NCBI RefSeq assembly: GCF_006171285.1
Contig: NZ_CP040889.1
Coordinates: 3,348,001-3,412,000 of the forward strand
DNA: 64,000 nucleotides
Direction: 5' to 3'
DNA from: Leclercia adecarboxylata
Lineage (GTDB): Bacteria; Pseudomonadota; Gammaproteobacteria; Enterobacterales; Enterobacteriaceae
Positions 37,135-45,750 of the stretch are shown in pieces. The notes beneath the pieces are model-generated. The model had not been told where the DNA came from, made no database searches, and was given only the letters and a program-made list of their open reading frames with translations. The first letter of the stretch is position 1, and the number at the start of each line of letters is the position of its first letter. The position numbers and the translations under genes are program-made.

Positions 37135-38376
37135 ATGAAAGCATTGACGTACCACGGTCCACACAGCGTTAAAGTTGAAACGGTACCCGATCCGGCCATC
37201 GAACAGGCTGATGATATCATTCTGCGCATCACCGCAACCGCGATCTGCGGTTCTGACCTGCACCTCTATCGCGGGAAGATACCGAAGGTAAAACATGGCG
37301 ATATCTTCGGGCATGAATTTATGGGCGAAGTGGTGGAGACCGGACGAGAGGTCAAAAACCTGAGCAAGGGCGACCGGGTGGTGATCCCCTTTGTTATTGC
37401 CTGCGGCGACTGTTTCTTCTGCCGCATGCAGCAGTATGCCGCCTGTGAAAGCACTAACACCGGGCAGGGCGCGGCCCTGAACAAAAAGCAGATCCCGGCT
37501 CCGGCGGCGCTGTTTGGCTACAGCCATCTGTATGGCGGGGTGCCCGGCGGCCAGGCGGAGTATGTCCGCGTGCCAAAAGGCAACGTTGGCCCCTTTAAAG
37601 TGCCGCCGGTGCTTTCAGACGATAAAGCGCTGTTCCTCTCCGACATCCTGCCTACCGCCTGGCAGGCGGCCAAAAATGCCCAGATCACCCGGGGCAGCAG
37701 CGTGGCGGTATTTGGTGCCGGGCCGGTGGGGCTGTTGACCCTTGCCTGCGCGCGCTACCTGGGCGCCGAGCAGCTGTTTATTGTCGATCACCACGATTAC
37801 CGGCTGCGTTTCGCCGAGATGCGTTACGGCGCTATCCCCATCAACTTTGATCGCGACGAAGACCCCGCCGAGAAAATCATCGAGCAGACCGCCGGAAATC
37901 GCGGCGTGGACGCGGTGATCGACGCGGTAGGCTTTGAGGCGAAAGGGAGCACCACGGAAACGGTATTAACCAATCTCAAGCTCGAGGGCAGCAGCGGCAA
38001 GGCCCTGCGGCAGTGTATCGCGGCGGTGCGGCGCGGTGGGATTGTCAGCGTGCCGGGCGTCTATGCCGGCTTTATTCACGGTTTTCTGTTTGGCGATGCC
38101 TTCGACAAAGGGCTCACCTTCAAGATGGGGCAAACCAACGTTCACGCCTGGCTTGGCGAGCTGTTGCCGTTAATTGAGAAAGGGCTGCTGAAACCCGAAG
38201 AGATCGTTACCCACTATATGCCGTTTGAAGAGGCGGCTCGCGGCTACGAGATCTTTGAAAAACGTCAGGAGGATTGCCGGAAAATCATTCTGGTGCCCGG
38301 TGCGCAAAGCGCGGAAGCGGCAAAAGATCGGGTTACAGGACTGGTTAACCCTGTGCCTGGGGACACGCTTTTGTAA
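37135..38376 (+). CDS. ybdR: Zinc-dependent alcohol dehydrogenase YbdR
   Basis: 413-residue medium-chain dehydrogenase (E. coli YbdR 412). Catalytic zinc ligands lie in [12 protein letters not shown] and GHEFMGEV. The structural-zinc cysteine cluster is [15 protein letters not shown], and the NAD-binding motif FGAGPVGLL starts near residue 197. The family includes formaldehyde-dehydrogenase-like enzymes, but the substrate of YbdR is not established. The start at 37135 follows GGAGG at six bases; a 14-residue longer frame was rejected. Confidence 0.95.
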   Translation: MKALTYHGPHSVKVETVPDPAIEQADDIILRITATAICGSDLHLYRGKIPKVKHGDIFGHEFMGEVVETGREVKNLSKGDRVVIPFVIACGDCFFCRMQQYAACESTNTGQGAALNKKQIPAPAALFGYSHLYGGVPGGQAEYVRVPKGNVGPFKVPPVLSDDKALFLSDILPTAWQAAKNAQITRGSSVAVFGAGPVGLLTLACARYLGAEQLFIVDHHDYRLRFAEMRYGAIPINFDRDEDPAEKIIEQTAGNRGVDAVIDAVGFEAKGSTTETVLTNLKLEGSSGKALRQCIAAVRRGGIVSVPGVYAGFIHGFLFGDAFDKGLTFKMGQTNVHAWLGELLPLIEKGLLKPEEIVTHYMPFEEAARGYEIFEKRQEDCRKIILVPGAQSAEAAKDRVTGLVNPVPGDTLL

Positions 38377-38446
38377 TGAAAGAGAACGGAAAGAGGATGC
38401 CCGGGCATCCTCTGGGTAAAGCGCTTAAACGCTTATTCAGATGGGA

Positions 38447-38857
38447 TTAGCGCAGGTATTCGCCCGCCGCTTCAGGCTGCCAGAGCAGTTCCAGCACCTC
38501 CAGATGCGTGGCGGTACCGCCCGGCAGCTCCCAGTGGATGGTATCGCCGGTACGCAGTCCAATCAACGCGGCACCCACCGGCGCCAGCACCGACAGCTGC
38601 GTGCTGCTGTCGGTCATCTGCGCCGGGTAAACCAGCGTGCGGGTGCGCACTTCGCCGTTGGTCAGATCGCGAAACTTCACCTTGCTGTTCATGGTCACCA
38701 CGTCGGACGGCATGTCCTGCGGAGCGCACATCTGGGCGCGATCCAGTTCTGCGTTCAGGGCATCCGCAATGGGCAGCGATGCAAAGGCCGGTTGCTCCAG
38801 CAGGCGGTCGATACGTTCAGCATCGAGTTCGTTAATGATAATTGTGGGTCTGGACAT
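38447..38857 (-). CDS. rnk: Nucleoside diphosphate kinase regulator Rnk
   Basis: 136-residue protein of the Rnk / GreA-related family, same length as E. coli. The N-terminal part is a short coiled-coil ([22 protein letters not shown]) and the C-terminal part the GreA/GreB-like domain ([26 protein letters not shown]). Rnk binds RNA polymerase near the secondary channel but lacks the acidic GreA tip. A minus-strand terminator-like hairpin lies 54 bases before its ATG. Confidence 0.96.
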   Translation of the reverse strand: MSRPTIIINELDAERIDRLLEQPAFASLPIADALNAELDRAQMCAPQDMPSDVVTMNSKVKFRDLTNGEVRTRTLVYPAQMTDSSTQLSVLAPVGAALIGLRTGDTIHWELPGGTATHLEVLELLWQPEAAGEYLR

Positions 38858-38910
38858 TATTTACTCCATGTCGTTAATGCTGCGACAGCCGCAGAAGAGA
38901 TGCCAAAAGA

Positions 38911-38939
38911 AAACCCTCGCCATCCGGTAGCGAGGGTTT
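38911..38939 (-). terminator. Terminator-like hairpin in the rnk leader
   Basis: The perfect stem AAACCCTCGC / GCGAGGGTTT is followed on the minus strand by TTTTCTTTT. It precedes the rnk ATG by about 54 bases on the coding strand, so it could attenuate rnk or end an upstream minus-strand RNA. Confidence 0.65.
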
Positions 38940-39171
38940 AACTACCCCTGATAATACTGAGTCTGCGCCCGGGTTTGAAGTGATGGTTGTCACATTCATG
39001 GCGTGGATGTAGTCCGGGGGCATCAGCTGGGTCGATAGTATGAAATTCAAGCGAAAAAAGTGATCCTTCTGAAATTTGGATTATCCTTCTAATGCGCAGG
39101 TTATGTAGCGTGACACACCCATAACAGCAGAACAACGAAGACTGTAGCACCTAATTCATTCTTACTTTTCT

Positions 39172-39228
39172 ACGGATTGCGTTACGCTGATCCTCTTGGG
39201 GCAGGGGGATGAGCGAAGCGTAATCCGT
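39172..39228. repeat. Imperfect palindrome upstream of the flavin-reductase-like gene
   Basis: Arms 39172-39188 and 39212-39228 are reverse complements at most positions, with the form GGATTNCG / CGNAATCC seen in dispersed enterobacterial repeats. Confidence 0.5.
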
Positions 39229-39267
39229 GCCTGCCGGTGTGAAACATGAATCTGACCAGAGAGCGCT

Positions 39268-39888
39268 ATGTACTTCTACCAACCTTCCCAGGGACACGGC
39301 CTGCCGCACGATCCTTTAAACGCCATTGTTGGTCCACGTCCGATTGGCTGGATTGCGTCATGCGATCCTGAAGGACGCCCCAATCTGGCGCCTTACAGCT
39401 TTTTCAACTGTTTTAACTACCACCCGCCAATCATTGGCTTTGCCAGCTCGGGCTGGAAAGACAGCGTGCGCAATATTGTCGAGACCAAAGAGTTTGTCTG
39501 GAATCTCACTACCCGCGATCTGGCCAGCGCCATGAATGAGACCTCGGCCAGCCTGCAGCACGGTGAGGATGAGTTTCTGCGTGCCGGGCTGACCAAGGCG
39601 GAGAGCAGGTTGGTGAAGGTGCCGCGCGTTGCCGAAAGTCCGGTCAACTTTGAGTGCCGCCTGTCGCAGTGCATCCAGCTTACTGCCGCCAGCGGCGCGC
39701 CGGTCGATACCTGGCTGGTGCTGGGGGAAGTGGTGGGGATCCACATTGACGAAAGCCTGCTGCATGAGGGGATCTACCAGACGGCGAAAGCGCAGCCGGT
39801 GCTGCGCGCCGGTGGCCCGACGGCGTACTTCGCCATTAGCGAGGATCAACGCTTTGACCTGGTCCGCCCGGACGCGCGAAAAGGGTAA
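39268..39888 (+). CDS. Flavin reductase-like domain protein (split-barrel FMN-binding)
   Basis: 206-residue protein of the flavoredoxin / DIM6-NTAB flavin reductase family. Conserved segments are VGPRPIGWIAS near the N-terminus, NLAPYSFFNCFNYHPPIIGFAS for FMN binding, and VNFECRLSQ in the second half. It probably binds FMN and reduces flavins with NAD(P)H or acts as a partner of a monooxygenase; no such partner lies nearby. It stands between rnk and rna, which are adjacent in E. coli, so it is an extra gene. The rna stop follows within five bases on the other strand. Confidence 0.88.
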   Translation: MYFYQPSQGHGLPHDPLNAIVGPRPIGWIASCDPEGRPNLAPYSFFNCFNYHPPIIGFASSGWKDSVRNIVETKEFVWNLTTRDLASAMNETSASLQHGEDEFLRAGLTKAESRLVKVPRVAESPVNFECRLSQCIQLTAASGAPVDTWLVLGEVVGIHIDESLLHEGIYQTAKAQPVLRAGGPTAYFAISEDQRFDLVRPDARKG

Positions 39889-39892
39889 GGCC

Positions 39893-40702
39893 TCAGTAGC
39901 CGATTTTATCGATTACAAACTGTTTCCCGCAGTTGCCCGGATGCGGCTGCGGGGCAAATGAGGCTGTGGCCAGCGGGGCGTTGATGCTGGCCGCGGTGAG
40001 CGACATCTGCATCTCCGTGAGATACGCCGGGTTGCCGCTGCAGCTGAGCTTAACGGCTTTGACCGTGGCGGGCCCCCAGCTCCTGGCGACCGCGGCATCG
40101 AAGGCGCTGCGGGTGACGGTTTTGCCGTAGTTCTCTGCGAGGAACTGCCCCAGCGGGCTGGCTTTCACTTCCTGGTTCATGCGCACCATGGTGCCGAAAT
40201 AGGCGTCCGGATCGAAGCCGAAGCAGACCCCGTGTTTGGCATATTCGTAACGCTCAAGGCAGGAGTTACCGCCTGCACCGGGCATCACCTCGTTCAGCTT
40301 AGCGGCCCCGGTCAACGACAGGCCGGTCTCTGCGGCGTCGCATTTACGGCTGGCTTTTGCCTCCGGCATATTCGGGATGGGGCGGGTTGCGCAGCCATAG
40401 CGCATCCAGCGACGATCGTCGACGCCGCGGGCCGCGATAGACTTCGGCAGGCCCGGCCACAGGCCATGCACGGTGAGGATGGTCGTTTTGTCGTCACGCT
40501 CTTTTTGCAGGCGGCACTCGTCCGGCGCTGCGCGGTTGCGGTCATGCAGGCTCTGGCAAAAACCAGACTGCCATGAGAGCGCCAGCACGTAGCGATCGAA
40601 ATCTGCATATTGCGTCGCCTGAAGCGGGGCTGCCAGGGCTGGCAAAGCGCACAGCGCGACTGCGGTTGCGCTGACAGGCAAAACGAAATCCTTTCTGAAC
40701 AT
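39893..40702 (-). CDS. rna: Ribonuclease I (RNase T2 family)
   Basis: Periplasmic endoribonuclease of broad specificity, 269 residues (E. coli 268). A signal peptide of about 24 residues ends at ALAAP. The two T2 catalytic segments are present: LTVHGLWPGLP and LERYEYAKHGVCF. Paired cysteines fit the exported, disulfide-bonded enzyme. In E. coli the citrate genes follow upstream; here dcuC comes next. Confidence 0.97.
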   Translation of the reverse strand: MFRKDFVLPVSATAVALCALPALAAPLQATQYADFDRYVLALSWQSGFCQSLHDRNRAAPDECRLQKERDDKTTILTVHGLWPGLPKSIAARGVDDRRWMRYGCATRPIPNMPEAKASRKCDAAETGLSLTGAAKLNEVMPGAGGNSCLERYEYAKHGVCFGFDPDAYFGTMVRMNQEVKASPLGQFLAENYGKTVTRSAFDAAVARSWGPATVKAVKLSCSGNPAYLTEMQMSLTAASINAPLATASFAPQPHPGNCGKQFVIDKIGY

Positions 40703-40755
40703 GTCAATTCCTGATGGTTGTAAGCAAAATATTGCTGGGAGTTATTAAAGCACAA

Positions 40756-40775
40756 AAAGCGCCCGCAGGCGCTTT
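40756..40775 (-). terminator. dcuC terminator
   Basis: The 8-bp stem AAAGCGCC / GGCGCTTT with loop TGCG (minus strand) is followed by TT and lies 16 bases after the dcuC stop. Confidence 0.8.
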
Positions 40776-40790
40776 ATGCTGTGGGCAGAC

Positions 40791-42164
40791 TTAGCCTACC
40801 GCGGTGCCAGGCACCAGTACTTCAGTGGCAATAATGACGATGACCAGCCCAACCAGCACCGGAACAGAGGTGCGTTTCACCACTTCGAACGGCGAGATTT
40901 TTGCCATCCCGGCCACGGCTACGACCACGCCGGACACCGGGGAGATGGTACGGCCCAGGTTAGAGGCCTGCAGCATTGGGATGGTGAGATAGGCCGGGTT
41001 GATACCGGACGAGTGCGCCAGTTTCGGGATCATCTCCACAAAGGCATAGAATGGCGCGTTACCGGAGCCGGTGGTCATCGCCGCCAGCATGGTCAGCACC
41101 ACCAGCACCATCATCAGGATAATGCTCGCTGAACCGAAAGAGGTGGCAATCGAGATCAGGCTCTGGATAAAGCCGATGGTGCTCAGCCCCTGGGCAAAGA
41201 CCCCGGCCGCAACCAGCAGCATGACCACGCCAGCGAAGGCGTCCGCCATGCCTCGATAGGCCACTTCCAGGCCGCTAAAGACCTTCTGGGTATTGAAGAC
41301 GCGCACAAATTCCAGCACCGCGGCAATCAGCATGCAGAGCACCAGGATGGTGATGATATGCAGCTCCGGGCCCCATTTGCCGTCGAAAATCAGCACCCCG
41401 ATAATCGGTGTGAACGGCAGAATGGCATAGAAGGAAGGGGCGGTAGTGGTGATTTCGCTGACGTCGAGACGCTCGTGAGAGATGTTCTCTTTTTTATCGA
41501 GGTAGCGCTGCCAGAAGAAGTGCGCAATCGCCATGCCGATAATGGCGGCAATCGAGATCGGCAGGGTGGTTTTAAAGGCGAAATCGATCAGCGGCATCTC
41601 GGCGGCTTTGGCGGCCAGCACCACGTCACCGGAGGTAGGCGAGAGAATAATCGCCGCCGGAGAGGCACAAATAGCCGCTGCCGCACCGCGGCTGATCCCC
41701 ACGTTAACCATCACCGGGAACAGGGTCGCCATCAGCAATACGCCCAGGCCGGTTGCCGACGAGACGGCCAGCGACATCAGACAGGCCACGAAATAGGCGG
41801 CAATCATCAGCAGGTAAGGGGAGTTGATATAGCTCAGCGGCTTCGAGGCCAGCTTGACCACCATATCGTTAGCGCCGATATGGGTCATATAGGCGGCAAA
41901 CCCGCAGAGCATCATGATCATCATCCCCAGATCGCCACCGCGGCTCATCAGCAGGATTTTGATGTATTCAATAATGTCGGTCGCCGTGTAGCCGGTGCTG
42001 GTGGCGCTGGACGGCAGCACCTTGTGGCCCATCAGGGCGCTGACGATCAGCAGGGCAAGACCGCCGACAAACAGCACCCCGGTAGCGGAGTAACCTTTGA
42101 TGATGTAGCGTGCGACGCCGACAATGACTATCACCCCGATCAGGAGCTCGATAAACGTTAGCAT
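40791..42164 (-). CDS. dcuC: Anaerobic C4-dicarboxylate exporter DcuC
   Basis: Inner-membrane C4-dicarboxylate carrier that mainly exports succinate in fermenting cells. The 457-residue sequence is almost identical to E. coli DcuC (461), apart from a shortened C-terminus after VPGTA. Many hydrophobic helices are visible; MMIMMLCGFAAYMTHIGAND and GSGNAPFYAFVEMIPKLAHSSG are characteristic. The start at 42164 (MLTFIE) matches E. coli; the 16-residue longer frame was rejected. An FNR-like site lies about 100 bases upstream. Confidence 0.97.
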   Translation of the reverse strand: MLTFIELLIGVIVIVGVARYIIKGYSATGVLFVGGLALLIVSALMGHKVLPSSATSTGYTATDIIEYIKILLMSRGGDLGMMIMMLCGFAAYMTHIGANDMVVKLASKPLSYINSPYLLMIAAYFVACLMSLAVSSATGLGVLLMATLFPVMVNVGISRGAAAAICASPAAIILSPTSGDVVLAAKAAEMPLIDFAFKTTLPISIAAIIGMAIAHFFWQRYLDKKENISHERLDVSEITTTAPSFYAILPFTPIIGVLIFDGKWGPELHIITILVLCMLIAAVLEFVRVFNTQKVFSGLEVAYRGMADAFAGVVMLLVAAGVFAQGLSTIGFIQSLISIATSFGSASIILMMVLVVLTMLAAMTTGSGNAPFYAFVEMIPKLAHSSGINPAYLTIPMLQASNLGRTISPVSGVVVAVAGMAKISPFEVVKRTSVPVLVGLVIVIIATEVLVPGTAVG

Positions 42165-42257
42165 GGATCCCTCAGTTTCCCGCCGCCCCAGAGCGAAAGG
42201 ATAAATAAACAATGAAAATAAGGTGACAAAATGTGCCGAAATAATGGCCCGGCCTCG

Positions 42258-42271
42258 CTGACTAAAATCAA
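42258..42271. promoter_or_regulatory. Candidate FNR site upstream of dcuC
   Basis: CTGAC-N4-ATCAA matches TTGAT-N4-ATCAA at 8 of 10 positions. E. coli dcuC is FNR-activated in anaerobiosis; use of this exact site is an inference. Confidence 0.4.
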
Positions 42272-42446
42272 TAAATCTACTACTAAAGGGGCGTTCCTCC
42301 CGATTTTGCTACTGCTGCGCGATTTATCTGCGCTGGTTGGTCCTGTTGCGGGGCCTTTGTCGCTCGGTGCGGATGACCAGGGGACAGGCAGGGTATTGCG
42401 TTGCTGAAAATAGTGCTACTGACATAATAAAGATTATATTTGTGTT

Positions 42447-42479
42447 GGTTTAGCTGAGGTTTAAAATGTCCTGGATAAA
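42447..42479 (+). promoter_or_regulatory. PhoP box and promoter upstream of pagP
   Basis: The direct repeat GGTTTA-GCTGA-GGTTTA (42447-42463) fits the PhoP pattern (T/G)GTTTA-N5-(T/G)GTTTA exactly. A GATAAA -10-like element follows 10-11 bases later, the usual PhoP spacing. pagP is a known PhoP target, but the start codon is 438 bases further on. Confidence 0.8.
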
Positions 42480-42900
42480 CGTGTCATGATGACGAGTTAA
42501 TGTTTTGTTTTCCGCCGCATAAATTGTGAATTTATCGTGCTCAGAATGCATGGCAGAGTTCAGCATTATTATGCTGCTGTATTTAATAAAATGATGATTC
42601 ATTGAAGAAAGCGATTTACACCTCCATGTCCATCTGCGGTAGTGCACAGCCGCCTCGATGCGCTAAGGCAGCGGTGGCGGGCCACCGGCAGTGGTGTTAG
42701 CTGTACTTTGCTGTATAAGTTGTTGCATCAACATAATATTTCTTAATCAGCGCTTAATTACTCCTTAAGCGTGTGTTGTATTACCAGGAGTATTCTTATC
42801 CATTCGAGTTAATAATTAAGATTTACGCCAATGCTGTCAGGTTTTCATTCATCTATTCTGTGCAAGAACACGCAGTGAATATGAGAATGGTAATTTTATT

Positions 42901-43476
42901 GTGAAATTTTTTAATAAGCCTGTCCTTATTTTTTCTTTTATTTTTGCTCAGTTACCTTTTTCTACTGCGGCAACGGCTAAAGACGTACCTCCTCTCAGAG
43001 CCTGGGTCAAAACTATCCACAACGATATGGTTGAAACCTGGGAAGAACCCCAGCATTACGATCTTTATGTACCCGCCATCACCTGGCATGCCCGCTTTGC
43101 TTACGACAAAGAGAAGACCGATCGCTACAACGAGCGTCCGTGGGGGGCTGGCTTCGGTCAGTCACGCTGGGATGAAAAAGGGAACTGGCACGGCCTTTAC
43201 GCGATGGCGTTCAAAGACTCATACAATAAATGGGAGCCCATTGCAGGCTACGGCTGGGAGAAAACCTGGCGTCCGCTGGCCGATGACAACTTCCATGTGG
43301 GACTTGGCTTTACCGCCGCAGTGACGGCGCGCGATAACTGGAATTACATCCCCATTCCGCTTGCCCTGCCGCTGGCCTCCATAGGGTATGGTCCGGCGAC
43401 CTTCCAGATGACCTACATCCCCGGAACCTATAACAACGGTAACGTTTACTTCGCCTGGATGCGGTTCCAGTTTTAA
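42901..43476 (+). CDS. pagP: Lipid A palmitoyltransferase PagP (CrcA)
   Basis: Outer-membrane beta-barrel enzyme that moves palmitate from phospholipid to lipid A and so increases resistance to cationic peptides. The 191-residue protein starts with GTG and has a signal peptide of about 26 residues ending near STAATA. The catalytic regions are [10 protein letters not shown] (His) and [14 protein letters not shown] (Asp-Ser); the sequence ends in the aromatic barrel residues WMRFQF. PhoP/PhoQ control is supported by the upstream box. A long leader is implied. Confidence 0.95.
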   Translation: MKFFNKPVLIFSFIFAQLPFSTAATAKDVPPLRAWVKTIHNDMVETWEEPQHYDLYVPAITWHARFAYDKEKTDRYNERPWGAGFGQSRWDEKGNWHGLYAMAFKDSYNKWEPIAGYGWEKTWRPLADDNFHVGLGFTAAVTARDNWNYIPIPLALPLASIGYGPATFQMTYIPGTYNNGNVYFAWMRFQF

Positions 43477-43666
43477 CTGAAAAAACTTTACGTACTGGCG
43501 ATTTAATAGCCAGTTGTTGAATCGTAAAGGATAAAAATTGGGGCGCAAAATTTAACGCGACTTTTGTCACTTTTCTTCAAAAAGGCGCTGGACAAAACCG
43601 CTCACAATTGTTGTACTGATACCCGACACAGCATTTGTGTCCAATTTTCATGTAAAGGTAATTTTG

Positions 43667-43876
43667 ATGTCTAAGATTAAAGGTAACGTTAAGTGGTTTA
43701 ATGAGTCCAAAGGATTCGGTTTCATTACTCCGGAAGATGGCAGCAAAGACGTGTTCGTACACTTCTCTGCAATCCAGAGCAATGGTTTCAAAACTCTGGC
43801 TGAAGGTCAGCGCGTTGAGTTTGAAATCACTAACGGTGCCAAAGGCCCTTCTGCTGCTAACGTAATCGCTCTGTAA
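43667..43876 (+). CDS. cspE: Cold-shock-like protein CspE
   Basis: 69-residue RNA/DNA-binding cold-shock domain protein with RNP motifs KGFGFITP and VFVHFSAI, identical or nearly so to E. coli CspE. It acts as an RNA chaperone and transcription antiterminator. The start at 43667 (MSKIKGN) follows AGGTAA; a ten-residue upstream frame was rejected. A 190-base non-coding leader precedes it and a strong terminator follows. Confidence 0.98.
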   Translation: MSKIKGNVKWFNESKGFGFITPEDGSKDVFVHFSAIQSNGFKTLAEGQRVEFEITNGAKGPSAANVIAL

Positions 43877-43902
43877 TTCAGACGAGACAGCCAGAATTTC
43901 AA

Positions 43903-43928
43903 AACCCGCTCATTGAGCGGGTTTTTTT
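43903..43928 (+). terminator. cspE terminator
   Basis: The stem AACCCGCTC / GAGCGGGTT (43903-43911, 43915-43923) with loop ATT is followed by a T-run. Confidence 0.92.
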
Positions 43929-43937
43929 CGTTTTGTC

Positions 43938-44024
43938 TTAGCTGAACAAGTACAGTCTCAAAAAGCTGGCAACGATCGCCAGGCTCAGCAATACCATCCC
44001 CGCGCTTGTTATTTTCTCTTTCAT
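43938..44024 (-). CDS. Small membrane protein of 28 residues
   Basis: Not recognised as a named protein. The frame starts with ATG at 44024 behind GAGGGG at eight bases, a strong and well-spaced ribosome site. It reads MKEKITSAGMVLLSLAIVAS followed by FLRLYLFS and stop: a short positively charged head and one predicted membrane helix of about 18 residues. This is the usual make-up of enterobacterial single-span small proteins. It lies between cspE (convergent, across its terminator) and crcB (same strand, upstream). It could be a regulator of a membrane complex, but no partner is indicated. Confidence 0.65.
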   Translation of the reverse strand: MKEKITSAGMVLLSLAIVASFLRLYLFS

Positions 44025-44095
44025 GGCGACACCCCTCAGTGTATGTGGTGACAGGGTGCCTGAGAAAAATTAAGCCAACATTAAGGCCTGGATAT

Positions 44096-44479
44096 TTAAT
44101 GCGCGTTAACCGCAGAAATTAACCAGAATGCGAGCGCGGTCATCATTAGCGAGCCCAGCAGGTTGACGGCGATGTTCAGCAGCGCCCATGCCGCCCGCCC
44201 ATCCTGCAACAGAAACACCACTTCTGCTGAAAATGTCGAGAAGGTGGTCAGCCCGCCGCAGAAGCCGGTGGTGATCAATACTTTCCAGACCGGATCGATG
44301 TGAGTCATTCTGTTGAACCACGCCAGCCCCAGGCCAATAATAAATGCGCCCAGGAGATTGGCTGTCAGCGTGCCGAACGGGATCTGCTGATGAAGCGGAT
44401 TAAAGCGCATGCTCAATAGCCAGCGCGCTACGCTTCCTGTGCCCCCACCGATAAAAACGGCTAAAAGTAGTTGAAACAC
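44096..44479 (-). CDS. crcB: Fluoride ion exporter CrcB (Fluc)
   Basis: 127-residue four-helix membrane protein forming a dimeric fluoride channel. Family segments [25 protein letters not shown] and [15 protein letters not shown] (fluoride path and sodium site) are intact. The start is taken as GTG at 44479, which gives the E. coli length and aligns with its N-terminus; AGG lies eight bases upstream. A TTG at 44485 would add two residues. No fluoride riboswitch was recognised upstream. Confidence 0.95.
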   Translation of the reverse strand: MFQLLLAVFIGGGTGSVARWLLSMRFNPLHQQIPFGTLTANLLGAFIIGLGLAWFNRMTHIDPVWKVLITTGFCGGLTTFSTFSAEVVFLLQDGRAAWALLNIAVNLLGSLMMTALAFWLISAVNAH

Positions 44480-44545
44480 GAACAATACCTGCTGTTTGAT
44501 GTGTAAGGGCTATGAGTGTAACGCCGTTTAATGCAGGGGGAAAAT

Positions 44546-45334
44546 ATGTACGTTGCGGTTGGACAATTTGCAGTAACAGCGGACTGGCAAAAAAATGCCG
44601 GAACCTGCGTTTCACTGATGGCTCAGGCGGCAGAGCAGGGGGCATCATTGCTGGTGCTGCCGGAAGCGCTGCTGGCGCGGGACGACAACGATCCTGACCT
44701 CTCCGTGAAGTCAGCCCAGCAGCTTGACGGAAGTTTTCTGACGCTGCTGCTGGCCGAGAGCGCGCGTAATAACCTGACCACGGTGCTGACCGTGCATGTC
44801 CCTTCTACTGCGGGCAGAGCGATTAATACTCTTGTTGCCCTGCGCGGCGGCAGGATCGTTGAGCAGTACGCCAAACTTCATCTTTATGATGCGTTCAGTA
44901 TTCAGGAGTCCAGACTGGTTGATGCTGGCTCGGTTGTACCGCCGCTGATTGAAATAGACGGCATCCATCTTGGATTAATGACCTGCTACGATCTGCGCTT
45001 TCCGGAGATGGCGTTGAACCTGGCGCTGGCGGGGGCAGAAGTGCTGGTCCTGCCTGCGGCCTGGGTCAGAGGGTCGCTCAAGGAGCATCACTGGTCTACG
45101 CTACTGGCGGCCCGGGCGCTGGACACCACCTGCTATGTGATAGCGGCAGGGGAGTGCGGCAATAAGAATATCGGCCAGAGCCGCATAATCGATCCTCTTG
45201 GCGTAACGATAGCGGCAGCCGCCGAGGGGCCTGCGCTGCTGCTGGCAGAGATTAGCCGGGAGCGTATCATCCAGGCGCGCCAGCAGTTGCCGGTCCTGCG
45301 CAACCGACGCTTCGCGCCGCCGCAATTATTGTGA
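44546..45334 (+). CDS. ybeM: Deaminated glutathione amidase (nitrilase family, YbeM)
   Basis: 262-residue carbon-nitrogen hydrolase that clears deaminated glutathione (Nit1 type). The Glu-Lys-Cys triad is visible: LVLPEALL (Glu), YAKLHLYD (Lys) and [11 protein letters not shown] (Cys). The frame is complete, unlike the interrupted ybeM of E. coli K-12. The start at 44546 (MYVAVGQ) follows AGGGGGAAA; a five-residue longer form is possible. It is divergent from crcB. Confidence 0.94.
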   Translation: MYVAVGQFAVTADWQKNAGTCVSLMAQAAEQGASLLVLPEALLARDDNDPDLSVKSAQQLDGSFLTLLLAESARNNLTTVLTVHVPSTAGRAINTLVALRGGRIVEQYAKLHLYDAFSIQESRLVDAGSVVPPLIEIDGIHLGLMTCYDLRFPEMALNLALAGAEVLVLPAAWVRGSLKEHHWSTLLAARALDTTCYVIAAGECGNKNIGQSRIIDPLGVTIAAAAEGPALLLAEISRERIIQARQQLPVLRNRRFAPPQLL

Positions 45335-45459
45335 GTTTTTTAAACAACGCTTGATTCACCTTGTTACAGATTGCTATTGTGTGCGGGCGTCAAATGACCG
45401 TTAATAAGGTCGGGTTTTTAAGGCGCGCAATGCAGCCTGTTTACGTCAAGAAGGTATCT

Positions 45460-45663
45460 ATGGGTGAAATTAGTATTACCAAATTGCTGGTGGTAGCCGC
45501 ACTGGTTGTCCTGCTGTTTGGTACCAAAAAATTACGTACGCTGGGCGGAGACCTGGGTGCTGCCATCAAAGGCTTTAAAAAGGCGATGAATGACGATGAC
45601 GCAACGGCGAAGAAAACTGCCGACGCGGATATCGCAGCCGAGAAACTCTCTCACAAAGAGTAA
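45460..45663 (+). CDS. tatE: Twin-arginine translocase subunit TatE
   Basis: 67-residue TatA-like protein: short N-terminus, one membrane helix ([16 protein letters not shown]), hinge [14 protein letters not shown] and an amphipathic helix ([10 protein letters not shown]) with an acidic tail. It can stand in for TatA in the Tat pore. The start at 45460 (MGEIS) is the family start; the 33-residue upstream frame was rejected. It is a single gene with a terminator behind it. Confidence 0.97.
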   Translation: MGEISITKLLVVAALVVLLFGTKKLRTLGGDLGAAIKGFKKAMNDDDATAKKTADADIAAEKLSHKE

Positions 45664-45693
45664 CGGCAATTGCCATATGGCTTTTGAAAGAAA

Positions 45694-45720
45694 AAAACCG
45701 GCCTGTAAGCCGGTTTTTTT
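45694..45720. terminator. Bidirectional terminator between tatE and lipA
   Basis: The stem AAAACCGGC / GCCGGTTTT with a short loop is flanked by A and T runs on both sides, as fits convergent genes. Confidence 0.9.
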
Positions 45721-45750
45721 ATGGGGGAACTGTAAACTTTTGTGACGGGT

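Larger units (their letters stand above)
38858..39267. other. 410-base intergenic region between rnk and flavin-reductase-like gene
   Basis: It contains the minus-strand hairpin at 38911-38939, about 230 bases without a recognisable gene, and an imperfect palindrome at 39172-39228 (ACGGATTGCGTTACGCT / AGCGAAGCGTAATCCGT). Short frames inside it lack ribosome sites. It should hold divergent promoters. Confidence 0.6.
42165..42900. other. 736-base intergenic region between dcuC and pagP
   Basis: AT-rich and without a supported gene. It contains an FNR-like site for dcuC (42258-42271), a PhoP box (42447-42463) facing pagP, and a GC-rich patch near 42630-42710. The 400 bases between the PhoP box and pagP show no convincing frame; a 65-residue minus-strand frame (42450-42647) lacks a placed ribosome site. 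Confidence 0.6.

Noticed and set aside
38874..38999. 41-residue minus-strand frame across the rnk leader hairpin
   Set aside because: No ribosome site before its ATG, and it runs through the terminator stem, so a leader peptide is not supported.
38938..39150. 70-residue minus-strand frame upstream of rnk
   Set aside because: GTG start without ribosome site and no recognisable sequence; the region is better read as non-coding with a terminator.
42450..42647. 65-residue minus-strand frame in the dcuC-pagP gap
   Set aside because: No ribosome site at usable distance; the only purine-rich stretch is 17 bases from an internal Met.
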